This document shows positions 1 to 8,280 of a DNA stretch of 17,937 bases, in pieces (position 1 is the stretch's first letter; the number at the start of each line of letters is the position of its first letter). Source of the DNA: Terrimesophilobacter sp044508495 (GTDB lineage: Bacteria > Actinomycetota > Actinomycetes > Actinomycetales > Microbacteriaceae). Below the pieces are notes generated by a model. That model saw only the letters and a list, made by a program, of their open reading frames with translations. It did not search any database and was not told where the DNA came from. A program made the translations under genes and the position numbers. Location: assembly GCA_044508495.1 (NCBI GenBank), contig JBIQHP010000042.1, forward strand, positions 1-17,937. The letters are read 5' to 3'.

Positions 1-188
1 GGTACCTCGCCGCCGTTCCGACCGCCGGCTTCGAATCGCTCAGCCTCGACCGCGCAGAGAGCGTGGACGGCCGCAGCGCGACGGTCGCCCTCTCCGCCTA
101 CTGGCGGCCTCCGCTCGTGAGCGCGCTCGTGCCGGAAGGCTTGCGCATCGAGGTCACCGCGGTCGCCCGCAGCGTCTTCTCCCGCTAA
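1..188 (+). CDS. 3' end of an unidentified protein, possibly TadE-like (partial)
   Basis: An open frame enters from the left edge (first full codon at base 3) and ends at TAA 186-188, giving 61 C-terminal residues that end RIEVTAVARSVFSR. Composition and codon use match the neighbouring genes, with G/C at most third positions, so it is very probably real coding sequence. The alternating hydrophobic pattern and the final VTAVARSVF resemble the C-terminal beta-strand region of actinobacterial TadE-like pilus or secretion proteins. I hold that identity weakly because no catalytic or membrane motif lies in the visible part. It converges on the LysE-type gene with only 12 bases between the stop codons, and I see no clear terminator there. 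Confidence 0.55.
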   Translation, partial: YLAAVPTAGFESLSLDRAESVDGRSATVALSAYWRPPLVSALVPEGLRIEVTAVARSVFSR

Positions 189-200
189 GGGGCCGAGGGC

Positions 201-842
201 TCAGGCGGTGTCGTGGTTGACGAAGAGCACGGCCGCCCCGAGTCCGATCATCATGACGCCGCCGGTGGCCCCGAGCACCTCGATGCGCTTCGGAGACTTC
301 GCGAACCAGTCGCGCGCGGCGCCCGCGGCGAGAGCCCACGCGCTGTCGGAGAGGAGCGCGACGAGGGCGAAGACGAGCCCGAGCAGGAGGATCTGCATGG
401 GGATGTTGCCCGAGGCGTGGTCGACGAACAGGGGGAGCACGGCGACCATGAAGATGATCGACTTGGCGTTCGTCACGCCGACCCCGAAGCCCTCCCAGAC
501 CGTGCGCCAGGCTCCGCGACGGGCGACCGGGGCCGTCACGGCATCCGCCTTCTGCTTGCGGTGCCGGATCGCCTGGATGCCGAGGAAGACGATGTAGGCG
601 GCACCCGCGAACTTCACGATCGTGAAGGCGAGCACCGATTCCTCCAGCAGGGTGCCGAGGCCGAAGGCGATCGCGATGGTGATGACGATCGCGCCGCAGA
701 CGTTCCCCACGACGCTCAGGAACCCTCCCACCCGTCCGAGGGAGAGCGAACGGCCGATCGTGAAGAGCACGCTCGGCCCGGGAATGACGATGAGCGGGAT
801 GGATGCGAGACCGAACGCGAGGAGGTTGGCCGCCGGGATCAT
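201..842 (-). CDS. LysE/RhtB family amino-acid exporter
   Basis: This 213-residue protein of about six membrane segments matches LysE/RhtB translocators, which export amino acids or their derivatives across the cytoplasmic membrane. The family PGPS motif is at residues 21-24 (IPLIVIPGPS), followed by the glycine-rich second helix with FTIGRSLSLG. The conserved NAKSIIF stretch falls in the middle of the protein and the length is typical. The start chosen is ATG at 842, where homology-like sequence begins (MIPAANLLAFGLASIP). No convincing Shine-Dalgarno precedes it, so translation may be coupled to the MFS gene, whose stop lies only 8 bases upstream. The two probably form one transcript of two small-molecule exporters. 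The substrate cannot be read from the sequence. Confidence 0.85.
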   Translation of the reverse strand: MIPAANLLAFGLASIPLIVIPGPSVLFTIGRSLSLGRVGGFLSVVGNVCGAIVITIAIAFGLGTLLEESVLAFTIVKFAGAAYIVFLGIQAIRHRKQKADAVTAPVARRGAWRTVWEGFGVGVTNAKSIIFMVAVLPLFVDHASGNIPMQILLLGLVFALVALLSDSAWALAAGAARDWFAKSPKRIEVLGATGGVMMIGLGAAVLFVNHDTA

Positions 843-850
843 AGGAAATG

Positions 851-2092
851 CTAACGCGCGCGCGGCAGGTATCGCGGCAGGTACCGCCACAGGATGCCCG
901 CGCCCACGAGCCCGAGCACGCCCATGACCCCGGTCGCGAAGGAGAGCGAGACGAGGGCGGTGAGGCCGGAGATCGCGAGCGGTGCGGCCGCCCCTCCGGC
1001 ATCCGAGGTGAACCGCCACGCGCCGAGGAACGGTGCCGGGTTGCGGCGGTCGGCGAGATCGGCGCCGAGCGTCATGAGCAGTCCCGTGCCGAAGCCGTTG
1101 GCCACGCCGAGCACCATCGTGATGACGATGAACCAGGCGACGCTCGCGGGCAGGTCGTGCGTGAAGGCGAGGACGAGATGGCCGAGACCGAGGCCTATCA
1201 TCGTCGGCAGCGCCGTCCACATCCGCCCCCAGCGGTCCATGATCTGGCCGGTCGTGTAGAACAGCGCGAAGTCGAGCCCGCCCGCGATGCCGATGATGAG
1301 GGCGGTGTTCGCATCCGAGACACCGATGCTCACCGCCCACAGCGGCACGACGACCTGCCGGCTCGCACGTATCGCCCCGATGAGCAGGGCGCCCGAGCCG
1401 AGGCGGGCGAGCACGCCGCGGTTCTTCGCGATCGTGCGGAACAGTCCGCGGGACTCGTCCTCGAGCAGTTGCTCTCCCTCGAGCCTCCCGGATGACGTGC
1501 GCCTCGGCCGGAAGGTCGCCTCGGGGTCCTTGAGGAAGACCAGGAGCAGCGCGGCGACGAGGCATCCGGCGACGTGCACCCAGAACGCCGAGGAGGTCGA
1601 TCCGGTGAGGTGGATGACGGCGGCCGCGAGGAAGGGGCCGATGAAGAGGCCGAGCCGGAAGCTGCCCCCGAGCATGGAGAGCGCGCGGGCTCGGAAGGCG
1701 ACGGGCACGAAGCTCGTCATGAACGCGTGCCGGGCGAGCCCGAAGACCGCGGTCGCGAGCCCGATGAGGAAGATCGCGACACCGAGCACCCAGGGGCTGG
1801 GCGCCAGCAGCGCGAGCGCGAGCCCGGAGATCGAGAGGAGCGCGGCGTAGATCATGCTCGCGCGCTCGCCGATGCGGCTGATGATCCAGCCGCTCGGCAC
1901 GTCGCCGACGAGCTGTCCGAGGGTGATCATCGCGGCGATGAGGCCGGCGACGGCGAGCTGGGCACCGAGGTTGTGGGCGACGATCGGGATGATCGGGATG
2001 ATGGCGCCTTCGCCGATCGAGAACGCGAGCGTCGGCAGGAGGGCCGGGAGTGCGATCGAGCCGAACCGGAAGGGAGGATCTGACGCACTCAT
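851..2092 (-). CDS. Major facilitator superfamily transporter (12 TM)
   Basis: This 413-residue, very hydrophobic protein has about 12 predicted membrane helices and a charged central loop (around residues 190-230, KDPEATFRPRRTSSG...), the standard MFS two-halves layout. The loop after helix 2 carries SGWIISRIGERAS, and the second half has a related loop, GQIMDRWGRMW. Both are degenerate forms of MFS motif A. The start ATG at 2092 is supported by a TAGAGT hexamer (minus strand, 2102-2107) nine bases upstream, as expected of a leaderless or very short leader. It is divergent from prfB across 44 bases and is followed at once by the LysE-type exporter. It is most like drug or metabolite exporters of the MFS_1 group. 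The substrate is unknown. Confidence 0.85.
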   Translation of the reverse strand: MSASDPPFRFGSIALPALLPTLAFSIGEGAIIPIIPIVAHNLGAQLAVAGLIAAMITLGQLVGDVPSGWIISRIGERASMIYAALLSISGLALALLAPSPWVLGVAIFLIGLATAVFGLARHAFMTSFVPVAFRARALSMLGGSFRLGLFIGPFLAAAVIHLTGSTSSAFWVHVAGCLVAALLLVFLKDPEATFRPRRTSSGRLEGEQLLEDESRGLFRTIAKNRGVLARLGSGALLIGAIRASRQVVVPLWAVSIGVSDANTALIIGIAGGLDFALFYTTGQIMDRWGRMWTALPTMIGLGLGHLVLAFTHDLPASVAWFIVITMVLGVANGFGTGLLMTLGADLADRRNPAPFLGAWRFTSDAGGAAAPLAISGLTALVSLSFATGVMGVLGLVGAGILWRYLPRYLPRAR

Positions 2093-2136
2093 GACGGCTC
2101 AACTCTATTGGGCAGCGCAGGTAGTCTTGAGCGGAC
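2093..2136. promoter_or_regulatory. Divergent promoter region, MFS gene / prfB
   Basis: Forty-four bases separate two divergent start codons. On the plus strand TAGTCT (2122-2127) ends nine bases before the prfB ATG. On the minus strand TAGAGT (complement of 2102-2107) ends nine bases before the MFS ATG. Both fit the -10 form TANNNT. Neither has a good -35 hexamer at 16-18 bases, and neither gene has a strong Shine-Dalgarno. The inference is two closely packed promoters giving leaderless or nearly leaderless mRNAs. Confidence 0.45.
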
Positions 2137-3237
2137 ATGAACGAACTGGACATCTCGGAAGATCTCGCCGCTCTGCGCTCGACGTTCGCGGACATCCGCT
2201 CGGTCGTCGGGGTCGATCGGCTCGAGGCCGACATCGCGGATCTCAGCGAGCAGGCCGGGGTCCCCGACCTGTGGGACGACCCGGAGAAGGCGCAGAAGGT
2301 CACGAGTGCCTTGAGCCACCGGCAGGCCGAGCTCGCGAAGATCAACAGCATCGAGCAGCGACTCGACGACCTCGAGATCATGGTCCAGCTCGCGAACGAG
2401 GAGTCGGACGAGGCCGCCGCCGCCGAGGTGCGCACCGAGCTCGCGAGCATCCAGAAACTGCTCGGCGAGCTCGAGGTGCAGACGCTGCTGAGCGGCGAGT
2501 GGGATGCGCTGCCCGCGGTCATCACCATCCGAGCGGGCGCGGGCGGGGTGGATGCCGCCGACTTCGCCGAGATGCTCCAGCGGATGTACCTGCGCTGGGC
2601 CGAGCAGCACGGCTACGCGACGCGCGTGCTCGACACGAGCTACGCCGAGGAGGCGGGCATCAAGTCGACGACGATCGAGGTCGACGCGCCCTACGCCTTC
2701 GGCACGCTGAGCGTCGAGGCGGGCACGCACCGACTCGTCCGGATGAGCCCCTTCAACTCCGCGGGCAAGCGCCAGACGAGCTTCGCCGCCGTCGAGGTCA
2801 TCCCGCTCCTGGCGGAGACCGAGGTCGTCGAGATCCCCGAGAGCGACATCCGGGTGGATGTCTTCCGGTCGAGCGGACCGGGCGGCCAGTCGGTCAACAC
2901 GACCGACTCGGCCGTGCGCATCACCCACCTGCCGACCGGCACGGTCGTCTCGATGCAGAACGAGAAGAGCCAGATCCAGAACCGGGCGGCGGCCATGCGG
3001 GTGCTGCAGTCGAGGCTGCTCGTGCTGCAGCGCGAGCAGGAGGCGGCGACCAAGAAGGAGCTCGCGGGCGTCATCACCGCGAGCTGGGGCGACCAGATGC
3101 GCAGCTACGTGCTCGCGCCGTACCAGATGGTCAAGGACCTGCGCACCGAGCACGAGGTCAACAACCCCTCCGCGGTCTTCGACGGCGACCTCGACGGTTT
3201 CATCAGCGCCGGCATCCGCTGGCGGAAGCGCAAGTAG
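2137..3237 (+). CDS. prfB: Peptide chain release factor 2
   Basis: This 366-residue class I release factor recognises UGA and UAA stop codons and triggers peptide release on the ribosome. The stop-codon-reading tripeptide SPF is at residues 204-206 (RMSPFNSAG), which marks RF2 as opposed to the PxT motif of RF1. The catalytic GGQ loop is at 249-251 (SGPGGQSVNTTDSAVR). The N-terminal helical domain occupies about residues 1-115, and the length is normal. The frame runs without interruption from ATG 2137, so the programmed +1 frameshift that autoregulates prfB in E. coli and many other bacteria is absent. The start is supported by the -10-like TAGTCT just upstream. ftsE follows after 49 bases. 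Confidence 0.97.
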   Translation: MNELDISEDLAALRSTFADIRSVVGVDRLEADIADLSEQAGVPDLWDDPEKAQKVTSALSHRQAELAKINSIEQRLDDLEIMVQLANEESDEAAAAEVRTELASIQKLLGELEVQTLLSGEWDALPAVITIRAGAGGVDAADFAEMLQRMYLRWAEQHGYATRVLDTSYAEEAGIKSTTIEVDAPYAFGTLSVEAGTHRLVRMSPFNSAGKRQTSFAAVEVIPLLAETEVVEIPESDIRVDVFRSSGPGGQSVNTTDSAVRITHLPTGTVVSMQNEKSQIQNRAAAMRVLQSRLLVLQREQEAATKKELAGVITASWGDQMRSYVLAPYQMVKDLRTEHEVNNPSAVFDGDLDGFISAGIRWRKRK

Positions 3238-3271
3238 GCGAGTCGCTACCCGGCATCCGCGAAGGCCTGCC

Positions 3272-3277
3272 TAGGCT
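3272..3277 (+). promoter_or_regulatory. -10-like TAGGCT before ftsE
   Basis: TAGGCT ends nine bases before the ftsE ATG (3287), the same distance as the hexamer before prfB. Transcription would begin at or within a couple of bases of the start codon. No -35 of quality is visible. GTAGGG at 3279-3284 is a poor Shine-Dalgarno, so a leaderless start is the simpler reading. Confidence 0.45.
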
Positions 3278-3286
3278 CGTAGGGTC

Positions 3287-4029
<743 letters not shown>

Positions 4030-4033
<4 letters not shown>

Positions 4034-4941
4034 GGTTCGGGCTCATCCTCTCCGAGGTCGGCCAGGGCCTCCGGCGCAATGTCTCGATGGTCGTCTCGAT
4101 CGTGCTCGTGACCTTCATCTCGCTCACCTTCGTGGGCGCCGCGATCCTGCTGCAGCTGCAGATCAATCAGATGAAGGGCTACTGGTACGACAAGGCGCAG
4201 GTCGCCGTCTACCTCTGCACCGAGTACGTGGAGGGCGGCAACTGCAACGAGGTCGAGGCGACGAAGGATCAGAAGGCGAACGTCGAGCGACAGCTCGAGT
4301 CCGCCCCCCTCGCCGGGCTCATCGCGCAGTACGACTTCGAGGATCACGACCAGGCCTACGCGCGCTACCAGGACCAGTTCGGCACCGAGGCGACCGGGTT
4401 CATGACACCCGACTTCCTCCCCGAGACGTTCTGGGTGAACCTCAAGGACCCTTCGCAATCGGATGTCCTGGTGGAACGGCTCTCGAGCGTCGCCGGGGTG
4501 GATGAGGTGGTCGACCAGCGCAAGTACCTCCAGCCGATCTTCGACACCCTGAGCGCGGCGAGCCTCACCGCGATCGGCATCGCCGGGCTCATGCTCGTGG
4601 CGGCGGTGCTGCTCATCGCGACGACGATCCGGCTGAGCGCGTTCAGCCGCCGCCGCGAGCTCGGGATCATGCGGCTCGTGGGCGCATCCAACCGGTTCAT
4701 CCAGACCCCCTTCATCCTCGAGGGGGTCGTCGCAGCCCTCATCGGCTCGATTCTCGCAAGCGGCGCGGTCGTCGCGATCGTGCACTTCTTCGTGCAGGGC
4801 TACCTCAACGCGACCCCTTCGGCGACGCCCTTCGTCGATCTCGGCGACGCGCTTCTCGTCGTGCCGATCCTCGTCGTGGGCGGCGCGGGGCTCGCCGCGG
4901 CCTCGGCGGCCGTCGCCATCCGGAGGTACCTGAAGGTGTAG
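4030..4941 (+). CDS. ftsX: Cell division protein FtsX
   Basis: This 303-residue membrane partner of FtsE belongs to the FtsX-like permease family. It has one N-terminal helix (about 20-42), a large extracellular domain (about 43-175), and three further helices (about 180-200, 228-252, 272-296). The extracellular domain, which binds wall-hydrolase regulators in characterised FtsX proteins, carries two cysteines (C63 and C72, in LCTEYVEGGNC) that could form a disulfide as in other actinobacterial FtsX. The cytoplasmic loop SRRRELGIMRLVGAS (207-220) is the conserved segment that contacts the ATPase. The start at 4030 overlaps the ftsE stop. Confidence 0.96.
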
Positions 4942-4949
4942 CCACGGGT

Positions 4950-4995
4950 TACACTGGTGGGCTGCCGACATCCGGCACCTTTCATCATTCAGGAG
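4950..4995 (+). promoter_or_regulatory. Promoter-like TACACT and ribosome binding site of smpB
   Basis: TACACT (4950-4955) lies 47 bases before the smpB start and nine bases after the ftsX stop. It is a good actinobacterial -10, but no strong -35 is visible. AGGAG (4991-4995), seven bases before GTG 5003, is a clear Shine-Dalgarno and fixes that start. smpB may therefore have its own leadered transcript, unlike prfB and ftsE upstream. Confidence 0.5.
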
Positions 4996-5002
4996 TTGTG
5001 CC

Positions 5003-5479
5003 GTGCCCAGGGAACGAGGCGAGAAGGTCGTGGCGACCAATCGCAAGGCGCGGCACGACTATGCCATCGAGGACACCTACGAGGCCGGGCTCGTGCTCAC
5101 CGGCAGCGAGGTCAAGTCGCTGCGGGAGGGCCGCGCCTCGCTCGTCGACGGCTACGCCTACATCGATCGGGGAGAGGCCTGGCTGGATGCCGTGCACATC
5201 CCCGAGTACACGGGCGGCACCTGGAACAACCACGCCCCGCGCCGCAAGCGCAAGCTCCTGCTGCACAAGGCGCAGATCCTGAAGATCCACAACAAGGTCA
5301 AGGAGGGCGGGTACACGCTCGTGCCGCTGCGCCTCTACTTCAGTGACGGACGCGCGAAGGTCGAGCTCGCGGTCGCCAAGGGCAAGCGCGAGTACGACAA
5401 GCGCCAGACGCTGCGCGAGCGGCAGGACAACCGCGAGGCGCAGCGGGCGATGTCGAGCCGCAAGCGCCTTGGGGAGTAG
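5003..5479 (+). CDS. smpB: SsrA-binding protein SmpB
   Basis: This 158-residue basic protein binds tmRNA and delivers it to stalled ribosomes for trans-translation. Family landmarks are NRKARHDYAIEDTYEAGLVL near the start (about 13-32), TGSEVKSLREGRASL (33-47), the tmRNA-contact region with NNHAPRRKRKLLLH (75-88), and the basic tail GKREYDKRQTLRERQ (127-141), which folds in the mRNA channel. GTG at 5003 is chosen because AGGAG sits seven bases upstream and the protein begins MPRERGEKVVATNRKA, as in relatives. Its RNA partner ssrA is encoded 3.4 kb downstream on the same strand (8919-9294), separated by two minus-strand genes and the low-GC cassette. Confidence 0.97.
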   Translation: MPRERGEKVVATNRKARHDYAIEDTYEAGLVLTGSEVKSLREGRASLVDGYAYIDRGEAWLDAVHIPEYTGGTWNNHAPRRKRKLLLHKAQILKIHNKVKEGGYTLVPLRLYFSDGRAKVELAVAKGKREYDKRQTLRERQDNREAQRAMSSRKRLGE

Positions 5480-5494
5480 CCCCTCCACCGCGCT

Positions 5495-5572
5495 GGTTGA
5501 GTAGCCGACGAAGCCGGCGTATCGAAACCGGGTGGTCGATTGGTTTCGATACGCGCTGCGCGCTACTCAACC
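5495..5572. repeat. Inverted pair of GGTTGAGTAG / GTATCGAAACC extragenic elements
   Basis: Copy one is GGTTGAGTAG (5495-5504), a 14-base core, then GTATCGAAACC (5519-5529). Copy two is its reverse form: GGTTTCGATAC (5542-5552), a 10-base core, then CTACTCAACC (5563-5572). The outer 10-mers and the inner 11-mers are exactly complementary, so the region can fold into one long hairpin with non-pairing cores (CCGACGAAGCCGGC versus GCGCTGCGCG). It lies between the convergent ends of smpB and the SIMPL gene, where a bidirectional terminator would be useful. From memory this resembles a dispersed element frequent in Microbacteriaceae intergenic spaces, and I could not check that here. Confidence 0.8.
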
Positions 5573-5581
5573 GGCGGGGGA

Positions 5582-6262
5582 TCAGCTCGCGACGAAGCGG
5601 GCGTCGACGATCGCGGCGATCTCGATGTCCTCCGGCTTGAGCGAGAGCTCGGGGCTGCCTGCGGCATCCATCGCCTTGAACGCGCGCGAGGACGAGGCGA
5701 ACTGCATGCCGCCCCCGGATGCCCCGACCTGGTCCCCGAGCATGCCCGGGTCGGCGATCGCGACGGCCCGCACCGAGCCGAGCCCGATGCTCTGCGCGTA
5801 GACGGTCGCCTTGTTCACGGCATCCTTCACGGCGCGCGAGCGCACCTCCGTCGTGACCGAGGTCTTGCGCGCCTCGGTGAGCGCCCACTCGATCGAGCCG
5901 ATCGTCACCCCGTCGCGCGCGGCGAGCTCCTCGAGGAACCGTGCGAGCGCGTCGAAGTCGCTGAACTTCACCGAGAAGCCGATGCGCGCGTGGTACACGA
6001 CGGGCAGCTGCTTGCCCTCCTGGTTCCACGGCCGGTCGCCCCAGACCTGCACGCTGTCGCTCGACCACCAGGTGACCGGACCGGCCTTGCCGTCGTGGAG
6101 CGCCGTCACGCGGCCCCGGACATCCTCGGCCGCAGCGTTCGCCACCGCGAAGACCGGCTCGCGCCGCGGGCCGTCGAAGTGGATGCTCAGGCTCACGGTC
6201 GCGCGCTCGGCCGGGTAGAAGGCGGAGTGCTGCCCCTGGACGGTGATCACGGTCTCGGTCAT
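5582..6262 (-). CDS. SIMPL-domain (DUF541) protein
   Basis: This 226-residue protein matches the SIMPL/DUF541 family: an opening ITVQGQ strand, alternating beta strands, and the region VKDAVNKATVYAQSIGLGSVRAVAIADPG (about 143-171), typical of the family's A-x-x-K-A-x-x-x-A helix. The biochemical role of most members is unknown; some are linked to oxidative stress or outer-membrane function in Gram-negatives. Unlike many members it has no signal peptide or N-terminal membrane helix, so it should be cytosolic. ATG 6262 is supported by TAGTGT on the minus strand six bases upstream. The gene stands alone between the repeat hairpin and the aldehyde dehydrogenase. Confidence 0.8.
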   Translation of the reverse strand: MTETVITVQGQHSAFYPAERATVSLSIHFDGPRREPVFAVANAAAEDVRGRVTALHDGKAGPVTWWSSDSVQVWGDRPWNQEGKQLPVVYHARIGFSVKFSDFDALARFLEELAARDGVTIGSIEWALTEARKTSVTTEVRSRAVKDAVNKATVYAQSIGLGSVRAVAIADPGMLGDQVGASGGGMQFASSSRAFKAMDAAGSPELSLKPEDIEIAAIVDARFVAS

Positions 6263-6268
6263 GCCGAA

Positions 6269-6274
6269 ACACTA
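6269..6274 (-). promoter_or_regulatory. -10-like TAGTGT before the SIMPL gene
   Basis: Read on the minus strand, TAGTGT ends six bases before ATG 6262, which puts the expected transcript start at or next to the start codon. No Shine-Dalgarno lies in the six intervening bases (TTCGGC). It supports a leaderless mRNA and independence from the upstream dehydrogenase, whose stop is 50 bases away. Confidence 0.45.
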
Positions 6275-6312
6275 CCCTCCACCCGGCGCGGTCGCACCGG
6301 CCACGACCCCGC

Positions 6313-7683
6313 TCAGCCGATGCGGATGAGCTTCTTGTTCACGAACTCGCCGGCGCCGAAGCGGCCCATCTCGCGGCCGATGCCACTGCGCTTGACGCCG
6401 CCGAAGGGGAGCTCGGGGCTGTCGGCGAGCACGACGTTGACGTAGACCATGCCGGCGTCGATCCTGTCGGCGACGCGCTGCGCCTGCTCGGGGTCGGTCG
6501 TGAAGAGGTACGAGCCGAGGCCGAAGGGCGTGCCGTTGGCGACCTCGACCGCCTCGTCCTCGTTCGAGACCTTGTAGATCGAGGCGACCGGTCCGAAGAA
6601 CTCCTCGTGGTAGGCGTCGGCCTCCGGCGAGATGTCGGTGAGCACGGCCGTCGGGAAGAAGGCCCCGTCGCGCTCGCCCGAGGAGGTGACCGTCGCGCCC
6701 TGCTTCGCCGCACGCTTGACCTGCTCCTCGAGGCCCTCGGCCGCGCCGAGTGACGACAGCGGCCCGTAGCCGGAGTCCTCCGCGAGGGGGTCGCCCGGAC
6801 CCACGCCGAGCATCCTCGCCGTGAACTTCTCGCGGAACTCGTCGTAGAGCGAGTCGATCACGATGAAGCGCTTCGCGGCGTTGCAGGACTGGCCGCTGTT
6901 GTCGAGGCGCGCGGAGGCGGCGGCCTCGACCGTCGCATCCATGTCATCCGTGCTCAGGAGGATGAACGGGTCGGAGCCGCCGAGCTCGAGCACGACCTTC
7001 TTGAGGTGGCGCCCGGCGACCTCGGCGACGGCCGAGCCGGCCGCCTCCGAGCCGGTGAGCGAGACGCCCTGCACGCGCGGGTCGGCGATGATCGTGGCGA
7101 TCTGGGAGCTCGACGCGTAGACGTTCGTGTAGGCGCCCTTGGGCGCACCGGCGTCGTGGAATATCTGCTCGATCGCGGCCGCCGACTCGGGGCACTGGGA
7201 CGCGTGCTTGAGGATGATGGTGTTGCCGACGACGATGTTGGGGCCGGCGAAACGGGCGACCTGGTAGTAGGGGAAGTTCCACGGCATGATGCCGACCAGC
7301 ACCCCGAGGGGGGCGGTGCGCATGACGGCCGTGCCCTCGCTGCCCTCGACGAGGTCGATCTTCTCGTCGGCGAGGAACTCGTGGGCGTTGTCGGCGTAGT
7401 AGCGGTAGATGTCGGCGGCGAAGTCGACCTCGCCGAGCGCGTCGCCGATGGGCTTGCCCATCTCACGCACGATGATGGCCGCGAGCTCCTCGCGACGCTC
7501 GGAGTGCAGGTCGCCGACCTTGCGGATCACGGCGGCGCGCTCGTCGATGCTCGAGGTGCGTCCCCAGGTGCGGTAGGCGGTCTCCGCGCTCTCCACGACC
7601 TTCGCGAGGTCGGCATCCGAGATCTCGGGATAGGTCTTGACGGTCTCGCCGGTAGCGGGGTTGACGACGGCGTAACGGCTCAC
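6313..7683 (-). CDS. NAD(P)-dependent aldehyde dehydrogenase, succinate-semialdehyde type
   Basis: This 456-residue ALDH-superfamily enzyme oxidises an aldehyde to its carboxylic acid. The catalytic residues are present: N136 (PWNFPYY), general base E233 (VLELGGSDPF) and nucleophile C267 (DNSGQSCNAAKRF). Cofactor-binding GSEAAG is at 211-216, and the C-terminal EFFGPV and ELPFGGVKRSGIGRE segments are intact. Overall it resembles the shorter GabD1-like succinate-semialdehyde dehydrogenases (about 455 residues), which would feed 4-aminobutyrate or related carbon into the TCA cycle, but ALDH substrate assignments from sequence are unreliable. GTG 7683 has AAGGAAG (complement of 7691-7697) as Shine-Dalgarno. 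No GABA aminotransferase or permease is adjacent. Confidence 0.9.
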   Translation of the reverse strand: MSRYAVVNPATGETVKTYPEISDADLAKVVESAETAYRTWGRTSSIDERAAVIRKVGDLHSERREELAAIIVREMGKPIGDALGEVDFAADIYRYYADNAHEFLADEKIDLVEGSEGTAVMRTAPLGVLVGIMPWNFPYYQVARFAGPNIVVGNTIILKHASQCPESAAAIEQIFHDAGAPKGAYTNVYASSSQIATIIADPRVQGVSLTGSEAAGSAVAEVAGRHLKKVVLELGGSDPFILLSTDDMDATVEAAASARLDNSGQSCNAAKRFIVIDSLYDEFREKFTARMLGVGPGDPLAEDSGYGPLSSLGAAEGLEEQVKRAAKQGATVTSSGERDGAFFPTAVLTDISPEADAYHEEFFGPVASIYKVSNEDEAVEVANGTPFGLGSYLFTTDPEQAQRVADRIDAGMVYVNVVLADSPELPFGGVKRSGIGREMGRFGAGEFVNKKLIRIG

Positions 7684-7792
7684 GGGCTATCTTCCTTCCG
7701 TCGGGCGACATTGCCCGATCTATTCGTGGTACTAGCTAATCATGCTGGATGCCGGCTCGCTCGGGGAATGGGGCAGAAGAGAGCGGGGAGTA

Positions 7793-7867
7793 TTGACCTG
7801 TCGTGTTCACGTTTATACGCTCACATGAAGTGTGAATCTGTCGTCTAAACGCTTTCGAAAGTAGAGT
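7793..7867 (+). promoter_or_regulatory. Promoter/operator region of the exported-protein cassette
   Basis: Several elements are packed before ATG 7873. TTGACC (7793-7798) could be a -35, with TATACG (7814-7819) as a -10 at a short 15-base spacing. TCACA-N5-TGTGA (7821-7835) is an inverted repeat just downstream of it. CTTTCGAAAG (7852-7861) is a perfect 10-base palindrome. TAGAGT (7862-7867) ends five bases before the ATG, like the leaderless-type hexamers elsewhere in the window. Which promoter is used cannot be decided, but the density of dyads suggests regulated expression. Confidence 0.35.
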
Positions 7868-7872
7868 GAGAG

Positions 7873-8280
7873 ATGGGCATTCGCAAAAAGGTGCTAGTCG
7901 CTGGCATCCTCGGTTTTGCTGTCGGTGCGAGTGCGCTGGGCTTCGTTGTTGTTGCGACTCCAGCGGGATCCCCTGAGTTTCCCGCTGACAGCGACGCAGC
8001 AACTTTCAATTTTGGGCAAGAGGGAATCAACGCGCATGGCGAGTCGTTCGGACCCCTCGAGTCTTATGACAATCCACCAGATTTGTTCGAGGCCGCTGCT
8101 ACGAACAACAAGATTGGTTACATCCGTTGGAGTGAATTCTGGGCACAAATCAAACCTGCCGACAGCCTGCAGGATGCTCTAGCCACAACCGGAAGACAAA
8201 CCACATACGTATTGCAAGTTTACGAATCTGATGGTGAAACCGTTATCGGCGAGTATGTCGGCACGTCGGGCGGGCAATGA
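7873..8280 (+). CDS. Small exported or membrane-anchored protein of unknown function
   Basis: This 135-residue protein opens with a positively charged tip (MGIRKK) and a hydrophobic stretch (about 7-29), a signal peptide or single N-terminal anchor, then an acidic extracellular part. The end, TYVLQVYESDGETVIGEYVG (111-130), resembles a short beta-rich C-terminal motif that I associate with small uncharacterised secreted proteins of Gram-positives. There are no cysteines and no catalytic signature. Its stop overlaps the next start (ATGA, 8277-8280), so the two are probably co-translated and act together. GC content and codon use (many A/T third positions) differ sharply from the flanking genes, which suggests transfer. 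I do not recognise a characterised family; a peptide toxin, its immunity partner, or a surface factor are all possible. Confidence 0.7.
   Translation: MGIRKKVLVAGILGFAVGASALGFVVVATPAGSPEFPADSDAATFNFGQEGINAHGESFGPLESYDNPPDLFEAAATNNKIGYIRWSEFWAQIKPADSLQDALATTGRQTTYVLQVYESDGETVIGEYVGTSGGQ

Noticed and set aside
2137..2260. Programmed frameshift in prfB
   Set aside because: The frame from ATG 2137 is continuous through the N-terminal domain with no in-frame UGA or slippery site, so no recoding is needed.
201..2528. Very long minus-strand open frame overlapping the MFS gene and the start of prfB
   Set aside because: Only its last 213 codons, from ATG 842, make a real protein (LysE type). The upstream part is Arg/Pro/His-rich shadow sequence antisense or out of frame to the MFS gene and prfB.
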